From Clostridioides difficile CD160 (GTDB lineage Bacteria > Bacillota > Clostridia > Peptostreptococcales > Peptostreptococcaceae): DNA of 64,000 nucleotides. Below the pieces are notes generated by a model, which searched no databases, was not told the origin of the DNA, and saw only the letters and a list, made by a program, of their open reading frames with translations. Location: assembly GCF_000449425.2 (NCBI RefSeq), contig NZ_AVHW01000096.1:1-64000 (forward strand), written 5' to 3'. The position numbers and the translations under genes were made by a program. Of this stretch, positions 55,558 through 64,000 are shown piece by piece (position 1 is the first letter of the stretch; the number at the start of each line of letters is the position of its first letter).

Positions 55558-55661
55558 TAAATTATATATTCTAAAATTAAATTTATTCTGGAGTTTACAT
55601 AAAATTATTTGTACTCTTTTTCTCAGAAGTTATATATTAATTAAATATTAATATAATATAT

Positions 55662-56066
55662 CTATTCATCATCAGATAATAAACCTGATGTTGGTTCAAC
55701 AATAGAAATATTATCTTTGCCTATTTGCTCTAATTTTGTTGCTAATTCTTCTGCATCTGAAAAAGCTGATTCAACAACCATACCTAAATTTAGCCCTGAA
55801 ATAATTTTAATTCTACTATCACTACTAGCCTCTAATAAAGCTGCATTGCATGGAGTTCCACCTAGTAAATCTACCATTATAACTATTTCTGAACTTTCCT
55901 TATATACTTCCAAGGCCTTTTTAAGTTTTTTTATTGTCCCTTCAATTCCATCATCTTGTTTCATATTTACAGTAGGATAATCTACAGAATCCCCTATTAT
56001 CATTTTTGCAGAATTTAAGACTTCTTCAGCCATATTTCCATGGCTCATCAAAATAATACTATTCAT
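55662..56066 (-). CDS. PTS mannose-class IIA component
   Basis: Cytoplasmic IIA domain of the mannose (ManXYZ/Lev) family, 134 residues. The phosphorylated histidine is His9 in ILMSHGNMAEEVL; VMVDLLGGTPCNAAL follows near 65-80. ATG start behind AGAGGTG. Last gene of a GH31-IIC-IID-IIB-IIA operon with the mannose-class PTS split into separate genes. It phosphorylates IIB encoded 20 bp upstream. Confidence 0.92.
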   Translation of the reverse strand: MNSIILMSHGNMAEEVLNSAKMIIGDSVDYPTVNMKQDDGIEGTIKKLKKALEVYKESSEIVIMVDLLGGTPCNAALLEASSDSRIKIISGLNLGMVVESAFSDAEELATKLEQIGKDNISIVEPTSGLLSDDE

Positions 56067-56086
56067 TTTAATACACCTCTCTAAAT

Positions 56087-56569
56087 CTATAAAATGTCTA
56101 CAAGATAAGTTTTCTTGTCATCAGGCGTCATTATAGTTGTTATTTCAATTCCTTCATCTAAAAGTTTTTTAAATGCTTCTTTCTCTTCTTCTGTAACACT
56201 GATATTAGGCTTTAATACTGTTGTATCTTTTCTACTTGACATATTTCCTACATTTATATTATGTATTTTTAATCCTGCCTCCACAAATGGAATAAGGTCA
56301 ACAGGAGACTTGACAATTAATAATACATTTTGTCCTTCATACTTCCCAGCAGTAATATTTTTTATAGCAGTTTCTTCTGTAATTATAGATGATGCTATTC
56401 CTGCAGGTGTAGCCATTCTTAAGACTTGTTTTTGCACAGAATTATTAGCTACTGCATCATTTACTACCATTAATCTTGTAACACCTAATTTATTACTCCA
56501 CATAGTTGCAACTTGACCATGGATTAAACGGTCATCTATACGAATATTCTTTATACCTTTCATTTCCAT
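56087..56569 (-). CDS. PTS mannose-class IIB component
   Basis: Cytoplasmic IIB domain, 160 residues. The active histidine is in IRIDDRLIHGQVATMW near 17, the family signature; DKKTYLVDIL closes the protein. It takes phosphate from IIA and gives it to the sugar at IICD. ATG at 56569, behind a GGTGAT ribosome site. Second-to-last gene of the xylose-linked PTS operon. Confidence 0.92.
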   Translation of the reverse strand: MEMKGIKNIRIDDRLIHGQVATMWSNKLGVTRLMVVNDAVANNSVQKQVLRMATPAGIASSIITEETAIKNITAGKYEGQNVLLIVKSPVDLIPFVEAGLKIHNINVGNMSSRKDTTVLKPNISVTEEEKEAFKKLLDEGIEITTIMTPDDKKTYLVDIL

Positions 56570-56589
56570 ATCTAAATATCACCCTTTCC

Positions 56590-57405
56590 TTATTTTAAAA
56601 TACCTAATGCATATAAAATTATTGAAACAACCATCACACCTAAAATTAAGTATATAGGCTTTATGTTCTTTTTAAGAGCCCAATACACAACTAAAACTAA
56701 AATTGCAGGAACTAATCCAGGCATAATTTGGTCTAATATTTCTTGACCTTTCATTGTAAAGTCGCCTTGTTGAAAGTTCAAAGCAACATTAGCTTTTACT
56801 ACAGATGGTATCAATGCACCTACCACCATTAAGCCTAAAATAGATGTACTTTCAGTTAAAATCTTCAAACTTTTTTCAATTGAAGATATTAGCTTAGTAC
56901 CTGATGTATACCCAGCATTAAATAGTGGTATACTTAATAATTTTAACGCTACACTCACTGCAATCCATAGCAGGATTCCAAATGGACTTCCATCTATCGC
57001 CATATTAGCTGCTATTGCTCCAAAAATTGTCCATGGAATAACAACAAATAAACTATCTCCTAAACCTGCTACTGGTCCCATCAATCCTGTTTTAATTGAG
57101 GTAACAGCCTCTTCAGTATCTTCACTTGATAATTCCTCCATAGCTACATTAATACCCAAAATATAAGGTGCAACCCATGGATTAGTATTGAAAAACTGTA
57201 AATGATTTAATACAGCTTTTTTAAGTTTTTCTGGGTTATCTTTATATACTACCTTTAAAAATGGTAGTACTGCATAACAATATGCTAAAGCTTGCATCTT
57301 CTCATAATTTGAAGAAACAGAACTTGTGAAAAACCAACGCCATAGAACACTTTTCTTAACTTTTTCATTTGATTTATTTACTGATACATTATCACTCATC
57401 TTCAT
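56590..57405 (-). CDS. PTS mannose-class IID component
   Basis: Membrane subunit of the mannose-class permease, 271 residues. The N-terminal region (about 20-140, WRWFFTSSVSSNYEKMQALAY, GVNVAMEE-type ILGINVAMEEL, GPVAGLGDSLF) is typical of IID; hydrophobic helices follow in the C-terminal half. The start overlaps the IIC stop by 14 bases with GGAGG five bases upstream, giving translational coupling. It acts with IIC as the sugar channel. Confidence 0.9.
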   Translation of the reverse strand: MKMSDNVSVNKSNEKVKKSVLWRWFFTSSVSSNYEKMQALAYCYAVLPFLKVVYKDNPEKLKKAVLNHLQFFNTNPWVAPYILGINVAMEELSSEDTEEAVTSIKTGLMGPVAGLGDSLFVVIPWTIFGAIAANMAIDGSPFGILLWIAVSVALKLLSIPLFNAGYTSGTKLISSIEKSLKILTESTSILGLMVVGALIPSVVKANVALNFQQGDFTMKGQEILDQIMPGLVPAILVLVVYWALKKNIKPIYLILGVMVVSIILYALGILK

Positions 57406-58171
57406 CCATACCTCCTGCCACAGTATAATGTTGTGCTTGATTTTCTACATTCTTTTTGTAAATTATAAGTGCAATTGCTCCTCCAATTAAAGCTACACCT
57501 AACAATGGTACTTTCATATATACTGCTAAAACAAAACCAATTACTAAATAACTAAAATACTCCTTAGCAGGAAGATATCTAAGTAATAATCCTATTCCTA
57601 CCGCTGGAAGTAGTCCTCCAGCTACTGTTAAACCACCTGTTAACCATTCAGGTGTATATTTTAAAATTGTGTTAATTAAAGAAGGTCCAAATATTACAGA
57701 TAGAGCTACTGGAATACCTGTTGTAGCTGCTGTTAATAATACTCCTAACATTTGCATATATGTTATATTTTTGTAATTTCCTTTTCTAGCTCCATCTTCT
57801 GCTTTATGAACTAGCCATATACCAATAGTATTTCTAAGAACATCTAACTGTACCATCAATAAAGCAACTGGAATACCTATAGAGATTCCTACAGATGCTT
57901 CTTGCTTAGTTGTAATAGTTATAAATGTAGCTACTATACTTGCTGTCTGATAATCAGGTATTGATGCTCCACCAAAGTTACTAATACCTAATGATAATAA
58001 TTGTAGTGTCCCTCCGATATATAAACCTGTGTTTATATCACCTAAGATAAGACCAGTAATAAAACCTGCTGTTACTGGTTGATATGTTCCAAACATTGTT
58101 GAATTTTTTTCATAGTTTATAAAAAATCCATATACTACTATTAATAATAATTGCCATAATTGTGGTTCCAT
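57392..58171 (-). CDS. PTS mannose-class IIC component
   Basis: Membrane channel subunit of the mannose-class PTS, 259 residues and about seven to nine helices. Family stretches include TAGFITGLILGDINTGLYIGG (about 34-54) and GGASIPDYQTASIVATFIT (about 68-86). ATG start behind GAGGTGAAATC; the gene follows the GH31 stop with one base overlap. The substrate is probably a xyloside or glucoside handled by the upstream glycosidase. Confidence 0.9.
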   Translation of the reverse strand: MEPQLWQLLLIVVYGFFINYEKNSTMFGTYQPVTAGFITGLILGDINTGLYIGGTLQLLSLGISNFGGASIPDYQTASIVATFITITTKQEASVGISIGIPVALLMVQLDVLRNTIGIWLVHKAEDGARKGNYKNITYMQMLGVLLTAATTGIPVALSVIFGPSLINTILKYTPEWLTGGLTVAGGLLPAVGIGLLLRYLPAKEYFSYLVIGFVLAVYMKVPLLGVALIGGAIALIIYKKNVENQAQHYTVAGGMDEDE

Positions 58172-60249
58172 TATGATTTCACCTCGCTCAAAATATTTTT
58201 TAGTTCTTCAAAATTATACTTAGAATTTTGCTTTAAGAAAATAGGAATTTCTTCAAGTGGGCATTCAATTTCATAAGTTTTTCCACCTTCATAACTAACA
58301 CCACTAAAGATATTCTCCCATGTATATCCTTTTGGCAAATATACTTTTCTACTTCTATCTTTATAATTCATTATTGGAGCGACCAAAATTTCATCTCCAA
58401 GCATATATGTATTATCAATCTCCCAAGCTTTATCATCTTCAGGAAATTCATAGAATAAAGTTCTCATAACTGGTGTACCTTCTTCATGAGCTTCTTTCAT
58501 CAATTTTGATAAATAAGTTTTTATACTCTCTCTAATTTTGATAAACTTTGTAAGAATTGTTTCAACTTCTTCACCATAAGACCATATTTCATTAGGAGCT
58601 CCTGTTACCATTGAACCTCCACCTTTATTTGATAATGGTTTGCTATGAGGCAATCTATCTCCATGCATTCTTAAAATTGGTGAAAAAGTAGCATATTGGA
58701 ACCATCTTACCATAAGTTCTCTAAATTCTGGGTCTTTAGGATTTCCTCCGTGGAAACCTCCAATATCTGTCGTCCACCACGGTATACCTGCTAGTCCCAT
58801 ATTTAATCCTGTATTTACTTGATTATTAAAAGCTTCAAAACTAGAATCAATATCACCAGACCATACTAAAGCTCCATACTTTTGAGCTCCTGCCCAAGCT
58901 CCTCTTACAAGAGTTACAACTGACTCTGTATCATCATGTAAACCATGATAAATCATTTTTAAATAATCAATAGGATAAATGTTACCACAACTTAAAACAT
59001 TTCCTTTTTTATATCTATAATTATCAAAATCATAAACAGAATATCCAGGTTCAGCTACATCTAACCAATAGTAATTAATTCCAAGCTGTTTATAATTTTT
59101 ATCTATTCTATCCCAAACATAGTCCCTTGCATCTCTGTTTGTCATATCTACAAATACTGTATTTCCTTGAATTTGCATTGTCATTCTGACACCGCGATTA
59201 ACATTAACTAAATAACCATTTTCTAAATAATCATTGTAGTTTTCTGCATCACTTTGAACTGTAGGCCATACAGATACCATTGGCTCTACTGAATACTCTT
59301 CTTTTAGTTTCCTAACTAATTCCTTAGGATTTTTCCAATAATCTAGGTCAAATTTATATTCACCTTGTTTAGGCCAATGAAAATAGTCAATTGCAATTGA
59401 TGAAAGTTTAATTCCTCTTTTTGAGTATTCTTCCACAACATCTAAAACTTCTTCTGAAGTTCTATATCTTAATTTGCTTTGCCATAACCCCAAAAGGTTT
59501 TCAGGCATCATAGGAACAGTTCCTGTAACTTGAGAATAATTTTTGTTTAACTCTTTTGGACTTTCTCCACAAGTAATCCAATAATCTATAAATTTTGTAG
59601 AAAACATCTTCCATTCTGTCATATTTTTGGCAAAAGATACTTTTCCAATCCCTGGATTATTCCATAAAAATCCATAACCTAAGCTAGAAATATAAAAAGG
59701 AACTGATATTTGAGAATTTCTTTGTGCCAGTTCTAGCACAGTATTCTTTAAATCTAAAAATTTATGTTGATATTGTCCCATTCCAAAAACCTTTTCAGAA
59801 GGCTCAGACTCAAATCTAGTAGTTACTTCAAAGTCTCCACTGTAACTTGGTCGATATTCTCTTGACTTTAATTTGAGAGTAGAGTTAAAGTCTTTGGTAA
59901 TTTCAATTGTACCTACATCCTCTCCACCGTCATCATGTTTTACAGCTCTTAATCGAATATACTCTTTCAATAATATTTCATTTTTATCATTGTAAAAAGT
60001 AATTCTATCTCTATGGTCTAAGACAGCCTTTATCTTTCCATTTTTAATGATTACACTATTATCTTCATTTTTATTAATTATAATATCGTCTTTATTTAAC
60101 TTAGGCTTTTCGTTAAGAGCATAGTTTTCGTCAACAAAATTTTGGTCTACAAATGACCTGATACGTAAGGAATTTTTTCCCCATGCTTCTATTCGCAATA
60201 GTTCATTGTCAAATCTTTTTTCAATATAGTCTTCAAATATTCTTACCAC
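58171..60249 (-). CDS. GH31 alpha-glycosidase (probable alpha-xylosidase)
   Basis: Cytoplasmic glycosidase of 692 residues. The GH31 barrel (about 250-580) has the nucleophile Asp in YYWLDVAEPGY (about 392-402), the acid/base Asp in LVWSGDIDSSFEAF near 470-483 and WWTTDIGGFHGG near 500. A beta-sandwich N-terminus (about 1-230) and C-terminal beta-domains fit the family. Alpha-xylosidase (YicI/XylQ-like) or alpha-glucosidase are both possible; the xylR/xylB surroundings and a shared operator favour alpha-xylosidase. I start it at GTG 60249, six bases after GGAGG; a GTG two codons earlier is too close to the site. First gene of the PTS operon. Confidence 0.88.
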   Translation of the reverse strand: MVRIFEDYIEKRFDNELLRIEAWGKNSLRIRSFVDQNFVDENYALNEKPKLNKDDIIINKNEDNSVIIKNGKIKAVLDHRDRITFYNDKNEILLKEYIRLRAVKHDDGGEDVGTIEITKDFNSTLKLKSREYRPSYSGDFEVTTRFESEPSEKVFGMGQYQHKFLDLKNTVLELAQRNSQISVPFYISSLGYGFLWNNPGIGKVSFAKNMTEWKMFSTKFIDYWITCGESPKELNKNYSQVTGTVPMMPENLLGLWQSKLRYRTSEEVLDVVEEYSKRGIKLSSIAIDYFHWPKQGEYKFDLDYWKNPKELVRKLKEEYSVEPMVSVWPTVQSDAENYNDYLENGYLVNVNRGVRMTMQIQGNTVFVDMTNRDARDYVWDRIDKNYKQLGINYYWLDVAEPGYSVYDFDNYRYKKGNVLSCGNIYPIDYLKMIYHGLHDDTESVVTLVRGAWAGAQKYGALVWSGDIDSSFEAFNNQVNTGLNMGLAGIPWWTTDIGGFHGGNPKDPEFRELMVRWFQYATFSPILRMHGDRLPHSKPLSNKGGGSMVTGAPNEIWSYGEEVETILTKFIKIRESIKTYLSKLMKEAHEEGTPVMRTLFYEFPEDDKAWEIDNTYMLGDEILVAPIMNYKDRSRKVYLPKGYTWENIFSGVSYEGGKTYEIECPLEEIPIFLKQNSKYNFEELKNILSEVKS

Positions 60250-60350
60250 AGCCACCCTCCTAAATTGATGATATAGTGTTATATTTAATGTACTTTTAGG
60301 TCAACTACTTTAATATATGAATTGATGTAGAAGATTTTATATTAGTATTT

Positions 60351-60406
60351 ATTTGTACGTTAAACTAACTTACCAATAATATACTTTATTTGACTCTATT
60401 TGTCAA
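60351..60406 (-). promoter_or_regulatory. GH31-PTS operon promoter with XylR-like operator
   Basis: Minus strand: -35 TTGACA (60406-60401), exact 17-base spacer, -10 TATATT (60383-60378), then TAAGTTAGTTTAA (60372-60360), identical to the xylBA operator 13-mer and in almost the same position relative to the -10. Confidence 0.82.
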
Positions 60407-60666
60407 TCGTTTTCCATAATTTAACGTAATTTTCCAATTTGATAATAGATAATCATTTTTAATACCCTAAATTTCTCTTAATTTACACTTTTTTGGTTTC
60501 TCATGATTGGGTAAGATAACTAATCATATATTTCTAGTAGTTTTTTATGGCACTAACCCATACATATTAAATCATTCTATAATAGTAATGGTCATAATTT
60601 AAATTTGTTTGTAATTCAATTAACCATACATATTTTAAATGTAATTTATAGATTCTATGACAAAAA

Positions 60667-60696
60667 AAGATACTAGTTTTACCAAACTAGTATCTT
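60667..60696 (-). terminator. Terminator of the TudS-related gene
   Basis: 13-bp perfect stem AAGATACTAGTTT/AAACTAGTATCTT followed on the minus strand by a T run (TTTTTTTG). Confidence 0.8.
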
Positions 60697-60850
60697 AAAA
60701 AAATTCTACTCTTTTAATTTTAAAATTATTAAAAACTTAACTTATATATAAATAATACTTTTATAAACTTATTTATAGCATTATAGATATTCAATATTCT
60801 TTTAATTATAAATAATTATCATACTTTCTAAAAATATATTTATAATATTA

Positions 60851-61372
60851 TTACTTATCTTCTCCAGATTCATCAAAGCCAACTATTGGTATATTCAAAT
60901 TGTATTCATTAAGTAACTTCTCCAACTCTTCTATAAAGATTCCTTTACCATTTACTACTTGCACATCATTTATCTTGTTCTTTAAATCAAGACAACCACT
61001 CAATTCACCAAACCACTTCTTAGAACTACACGTCTTATTATAGCCACAACTTGGACTACCATCTATTGCAATAATACTTTTTATATCATAATTATTCTTT
61101 AAATACTCATCAAACTGCCTTATATAAGGTAATAACATTTGTCTACATTGTTCTCTAAAAAACATATTGTCAAACTGTTCTTTTACATGTCCCCACCTAT
61201 TTATTCCATACATAATTATCTCTGGACATGGTAGTTGGATTATTCCATATCCATTATTTATTAAATCTATTACTATACTTTGTGCACCTTTAAATTCTGA
61301 TAGCCCCTCCACCTTAGAGTTACAGTTTAATATACAATGACATACTACTACAATCTCTCTATTTCTTTTCAT
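60851..61372 (-). CDS. TudS-related putative desulfidase (CD3072 family)
   Basis: Cytoplasmic 173-residue protein related to DUF523/TudS thiouracil desulfidases. TudS uses a [4Fe-4S] cluster held by three cysteines to remove sulfur from thiolated bases. Here the candidate ligands are in VVCHCILNCNSK (about 8-19) and SPSCGYNKTCSS (about 111-122). I recall a family named after C. difficile CD3072 with this description. ATG at 61372 lies six bases after AAGGAG; the upstream in-frame start has no site. Divergent from an ECF transporter S component, 164 bp away, suggesting uptake followed by desulfuration of one substrate. Confidence 0.78.
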   Translation of the reverse strand: MKRNREIVVVCHCILNCNSKVEGLSEFKGAQSIVIDLINNGYGIIQLPCPEIIMYGINRWGHVKEQFDNMFFREQCRQMLLPYIRQFDEYLKNNYDIKSIIAIDGSPSCGYNKTCSSKKWFGELSGCLDLKNKINDVQVVNGKGIFIEELEKLLNEYNLNIPIVGFDESGEDK

Positions 61373-61536
61373 AATAATCTCCTTAGTTATTCTTAATTTT
61401 AATAATACTATATATTTCGCCAATTATATTATTTATTTGCTCTATATTTCTAATATTCTATATAGAAATATACAATTAGTAATCTTTTATAATCTATAAT
61501 ATGATAAATGTATACATTTTTTAGGAGGTATTATAA

Positions 61537-62103
61537 TTGAATACTAAAAAAATCACATTTTCTTCAATGTGTATAGTTATTAACATTGTCTTAGGTATGT
61601 TTATATCTATGATAAACATACCATTATTATTTTTAGATACAGTTGGTACTGTACTTGGGGCTGTTGTATTAGGTCCTTTTTGGGGTGCTCTTATTGGTGG
61701 ATGCACAAATTTAGTTTTAGGTGTTATATCAGGGCCTACAAATATACCTTTTGCTCTTGTAAATATTGCTCTTGGTCTTATTGTTGGTTATATTTCTAAG
61801 AAAAAAGGTTTTGGTTATAAAGAAGCTATTATCACAGGAATAATTTTATCTGTTGTTTGCCCTTTAATTGGTACTCCTATTTCAGTTTTATTGTTTGGTG
61901 GTTTAAGTGGAAGTGGTGCTGATTTATTGGTTGGTTTTTTAGTTCAGTCTGGGCAGAAGATATTTACTGCTGCGTTCTTCCCAAGAATTCTCAGCAATAT
62001 AGTGGACAAGCCTTTATCTTGCATAATGGTTGTATATTTTATAAGTAAAATGCCTAAAGGTTTTATAAGTCAATATAGTAGAAATACGTCTAGTTCGTCT
62101 TAA
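61537..62103 (+). CDS. ECF transporter S component (CD3073 family)
   Basis: Membrane substrate-binding subunit of an energy-coupling factor transporter, 188 residues with six helices. ISMINIPLLFLDTVGTVLGA (about 20-39), PFWGALIGGCTNLVLG (about 46-61) and GLSGSGADLLVG (about 125-136) are typical S-component glycine-rich segments. The start is TTG at 61537, seven bases after AGGAGG. The EcfA/EcfT partners are not in the window, as usual for group II ECF systems. Divergent from the TudS-related gene, so a thiolated or other nitrogenous base/vitamin is the likely cargo. I recall a family named for C. difficile CD3073. Confidence 0.82.
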   Translation: MNTKKITFSSMCIVINIVLGMFISMINIPLLFLDTVGTVLGAVVLGPFWGALIGGCTNLVLGVISGPTNIPFALVNIALGLIVGYISKKKGFGYKEAIITGIILSVVCPLIGTPISVLLFGGLSGSGADLLVGFLVQSGQKIFTAAFFPRILSNIVDKPLSCIMVVYFISKMPKGFISQYSRNTSSSS

Positions 62104-62246
62104 TGAGGTATTTATACATATGATTTATTAGTCTTTATAATGAAGTCATCTACTAGTTTTTGGATAATATTTTTTATTAATCTTTAATATTAACAATTTA
62201 ATTAAAATGTATTTAGATTAATTTGACTATCTAGTTTATTAACCAC

Positions 62247-62284
62247 AAAAAGAGATATTGCATAATTATTCAATATCTCTTTTT
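62247..62284 (+). terminator. Terminator downstream of the ECF S component
   Basis: 14-bp stem AAAAAGAGATATTG/CAATATCTCTTTTT with a ten-base loop and flanking T run, 140 bases after the stop. The stem is symmetrical and could act on either strand. Confidence 0.7.
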
Positions 62285-62651
62285 ATATATCTATATTATC
62301 CATATTCAACTGTTTATTTTAATCTAATATTAAACTATAAATTTATTTAATATCCTCTGGTATATTCCTCATATAATCCACCTTATATTTATTATCTAAT
62401 GTTACTTAGTTAAATAAATATATCCTAAATCTCCTCTAATTTATTTCTTAATTTTCATGTAATTGTATATAACTTTATCTCAAGTGTACATAAAATTATT
62501 TTATCATAGAAGTATATCCTCACCTTAGACAACTATCTCTCTATTATGCTATTAACTATTGACTTAAATATAACAAGAAACTTTTTGTTTAAGTATATCA
62601 TCGTCATTATTTCAAACTTATCAATTACAATTCTAATCAAAAAATAAAATA

Positions 62652-62673
62652 AAGGTTCTACTATAGAACCCTT
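62652..62673 (-). terminator. Terminator of the aldolase operon
   Basis: Stem AAGGGTTCTA/TAGAACCTT with loop TAG, read on the minus strand, followed by T-rich TATTTTATTTTTTG, 28 bases after the aldolase stop. Confidence 0.78.
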
Positions 62674-62700
62674 ACTCTAATCTTACTTATTATTTTATTA

Positions 62701-63570
62701 TTAACACTCTACTGTCCCTAATGCTTTTCCTACACATCCGCAAACTTCCATTCTACTCTTAACAAACTCTCTAACTGAATCTAAACCTTTTTTACCATAC
62801 TTCTTAGGGTCAATCACTTCTGGGTCAGAATTAAGCACATCCTTAACTCCATTACTATAAGCAATCCTTAATTCTGTTGCATAATTAACCTTACAAATTC
62901 CTCTTTTTATAGATTCCTTAATCATCTCATCTGGTATTCCAGACCCACCATGCAACACTAATGGAACTGATACAACCTCTCTAATCTCGGACAATCTATC
63001 TAAATCAAGCTTTGGCTCTCCCTTATACAGCCCATGTGCAGTACCTATTGCTACTGCTAAAGATGATACTCCCGTTCTCTCCACAAATTCCTTTGCTTCT
63101 AGTGGGTCTGTGTATGCTCCACCATCACCACCATCTAAGTCATCTTCCTTACCTCCAACTTTACCTAATTCAGCTTCAACAGGTATATCTGAAGGCATAC
63201 ATGCATCTACAACAGATTTAGATATTGAAATATTATCTTCGTAACTTTCATGGGAACCATCAATCATAATAGAAGTATACCCAACTCTAAGTGCCTGCAT
63301 AGCTAGTCCAAAACTTGAACCGTGGTCTAAGTGCATCGCTACAGGAACACTTGCTTTTTCTGATGCTACCTTTACATTTGCTAAATAATAATCTAGTCCT
63401 GCATACTTTATTGTTGAAGGTGTCGTTTGTAGTATTACAGGTGATTTAAGTTCCTCAGCAGCCTCTATTACTGCCATAACCATCTCCATATTTTCAACAT
63501 TAAATGCTCCTACTGCATAATGTCCCTCTTGTGCATCTAATAATATTTGTTTAGTTGTCACTAATGCCAT
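62701..63570 (-). CDS. Class II fructose/tagatose-bisphosphate aldolase
   Basis: Zinc-dependent aldolase splitting fructose-1,6- or tagatose-1,6-bisphosphate, 289 residues. Visible: ALVTTKQILLDAQEGHYAVGAFN (about 2-24), zinc ligands in AMHLDHGSSF (about 78-87) and GTAHGLYKG (about 176-184), and LHGGSGIPDE (about 206-215). Similar lengths and motifs occur in GatY/KbaY and FbaA. It follows a fructose-class PTS IIA gene by 19 bp, so the PTS sugar is probably converted to a ketose-bisphosphate and cleaved here. ATG behind AGGAGG. Confidence 0.88.
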   Translation of the reverse strand: MALVTTKQILLDAQEGHYAVGAFNVENMEMVMAVIEAAEELKSPVILQTTPSTIKYAGLDYYLANVKVASEKASVPVAMHLDHGSSFGLAMQALRVGYTSIMIDGSHESYEDNISISKSVVDACMPSDIPVEAELGKVGGKEDDLDGGDGGAYTDPLEAKEFVERTGVSSLAVAIGTAHGLYKGEPKLDLDRLSEIREVVSVPLVLHGGSGIPDEMIKESIKRGICKVNYATELRIAYSNGVKDVLNSDPEVIDPKKYGKKGLDSVREFVKSRMEVCGCVGKALGTVEC

Positions 63571-63589
63571 AATTCATCCTCCTATATAC

Positions 63590-64000
63590 TTATAATGATT
63601 TAATTTCTTCATTGTTTAATTTTGATACTATTTCTCTACTTGTCTTACTATTTAATAACTCATTTAAAAATTCTTCATTCATTAACTTTGAAGATAGTTG
63701 AGATAATGTCTTTAAGTGTAAATTATCGCCATTATCTGTTGCAGCTATCATAAATATAATGTGTACTAAACTTCCATCCTCTGATTCAAAGTCAAATCCT
63801 TCTTTTGATATACCAACCGCTACACGTGGTATTTTTACTGCATCTGTTTTTGCATGTGGTATCGCTATTCCCATACCAAAACCTGTAGAAGATATTTCTT
63901 CTCTCTTAAGGATTTCTTCTTTAAACTTATTTTTATCTGAAATAACACCTGATTTATCAAGTATCCCAATCATTTCATCAATTACATCTGCTTTATTTTT
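63590..64000 (-). CDS. PTS fructose-class IIA component (N-terminus cut by window edge)
   Basis: C-terminal 136 or so residues of a IIA-fructose domain; the frame is open to the window end (upstream codons read ...KNKADVIDEMIGIL), so the true start lies beyond 64000. The active histidine is in GMGIAIPHAKTDAVKIP. It is probably part of a sugar PTS operon with the aldolase downstream (19 bp) and IIB/IIC genes outside the window. The ATG inside the frame at 63973 is not a likely start. Confidence 0.88.
   Translation of the reverse strand, partial: KNKADVIDEMIGILDKSGVISDKNKFKEEILKREEISSTGFGMGIAIPHAKTDAVKIPRVAVGISKEGFDFESEDGSLVHIIFMIAATDNGDNLHLKTLSQLSSKLMNEEFLNELLNSKTSREIVSKLNNEEIKSL

Larger units (their letters stand above)
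55188..55661. other. Convergent intergenic region, xylR and PTS IIA
   Basis: Contains the terminators at 55203-55224 (+) and 55526-55557 (-). The 300 bases between show no gene or structure I can name. Confidence 0.6.
60250..60850. other. Intergenic region upstream of the GH31 operon
   Basis: Contains the GH31 promoter and operator (60351-60406) and, further right, the terminator at 60667-60696. The sequence CGTTTTCC next to the -35 (60407-60414) might be half of a catabolite control site, but the match is poor. The rest is plain A/T. Confidence 0.6.
62104..62700. other. Intergenic region, ECF S component and aldolase
   Basis: Contains the terminators at 62247-62284 and 62652-62673; the 370 bases between them show nothing recognisable. 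Confidence 0.6.

Noticed and set aside
60401..60420. Catabolite (CcpA) site next to the GH31 promoter
   Set aside because: GGAAAACGATTGAC matches only half of the consensus; not enough to claim a site.
63012..63221. Plus-strand open frame with a run of five histidines
   Set aside because: It is antisense to the class II aldolase gene; the histidine run is a by-product of the opposite-strand sequence.

Overview
The window is AT-rich, Gram-positive chromosomal DNA, almost certainly from Clostridioides difficile. This is an inference from low GC, strong AGGAGG ribosome sites with frequent TTG/GTG starts, a group I intron of the CdISt1 'IStron' type at the left edge, and two neighbouring proteins that match families I remember as named after C. 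difficile loci CD3072 and CD3073. No rRNA, tRNA, prophage or CRISPR array was seen.

Layout. 1-442: 5' part of an IStron (group I intron fused to an insertion sequence, minus strand), sitting directly on the last codon of an alpha-mannosidase gene. 440-7016: fructose/mannosylglycerate-class PTS operon (PRD regulator, IIA, IIB, IIC, GH38 alpha-mannosidase). 7176-12324: sugar-transporter-like protein, small redox protein, TDT channel, DUF1848, QueG-like ferredoxin protein and a DUF2087 regulator. 12678-17709: licT-malX-malY-SIS-crr operon, with three tandem antiterminator/terminator units between licT and malX. 18611-22456: two-component system plus ABC transporter whose ATPase has lost most catalytic motifs. 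22800-29115: class V aminotransferase, thioredoxin reductase and thioredoxin (sharing a promoter motif), TrmB regulator with PhzF, and a peptide transporter preceded by a 1.9 kb AT-rich gap. 31041-35108: CarD-like protein and a MoxR/vWA module with a 22-residue-repeat protein. 35398-38871: proline iminopeptidase, aromatic acid exporter-like protein, secreted transglutaminase-like protein. 39446-43954: intact BceAB/BceRS-type module with a BceR-like operator. 44114-46488: DUF4180, excisionase-like HTH, S41 protease. 46843-50651: TSUP exporter, DUF1254/DUF1214 protein and alkyl sulfatase operon. 50824-60249: xylose region with frameshifted xylA, xylB, xylR, and a mannose-class PTS with a GH31 glycosidase. 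60851-62103: divergent TudS-related desulfidase and ECF S component. 62701-64000: class II aldolase and a truncated PTS IIA.

How it works together. Four separate PTS loci make this a carbohydrate-acquisition region. XylR, encoded at 54006-55187, probably controls both xylBA and the GH31/PTS operon: both promoters have a perfect 17-bp spacer and an identical 13-mer just downstream of the -10. The malX operon is probably controlled by LicT-type antitermination through three consecutive RAT elements. Two ABC/two-component modules, one canonical and one with a degenerate ATPase, suggest peptide-antibiotic sensing or resistance. All functions are read from motifs and remembered family knowledge; no searches were run.
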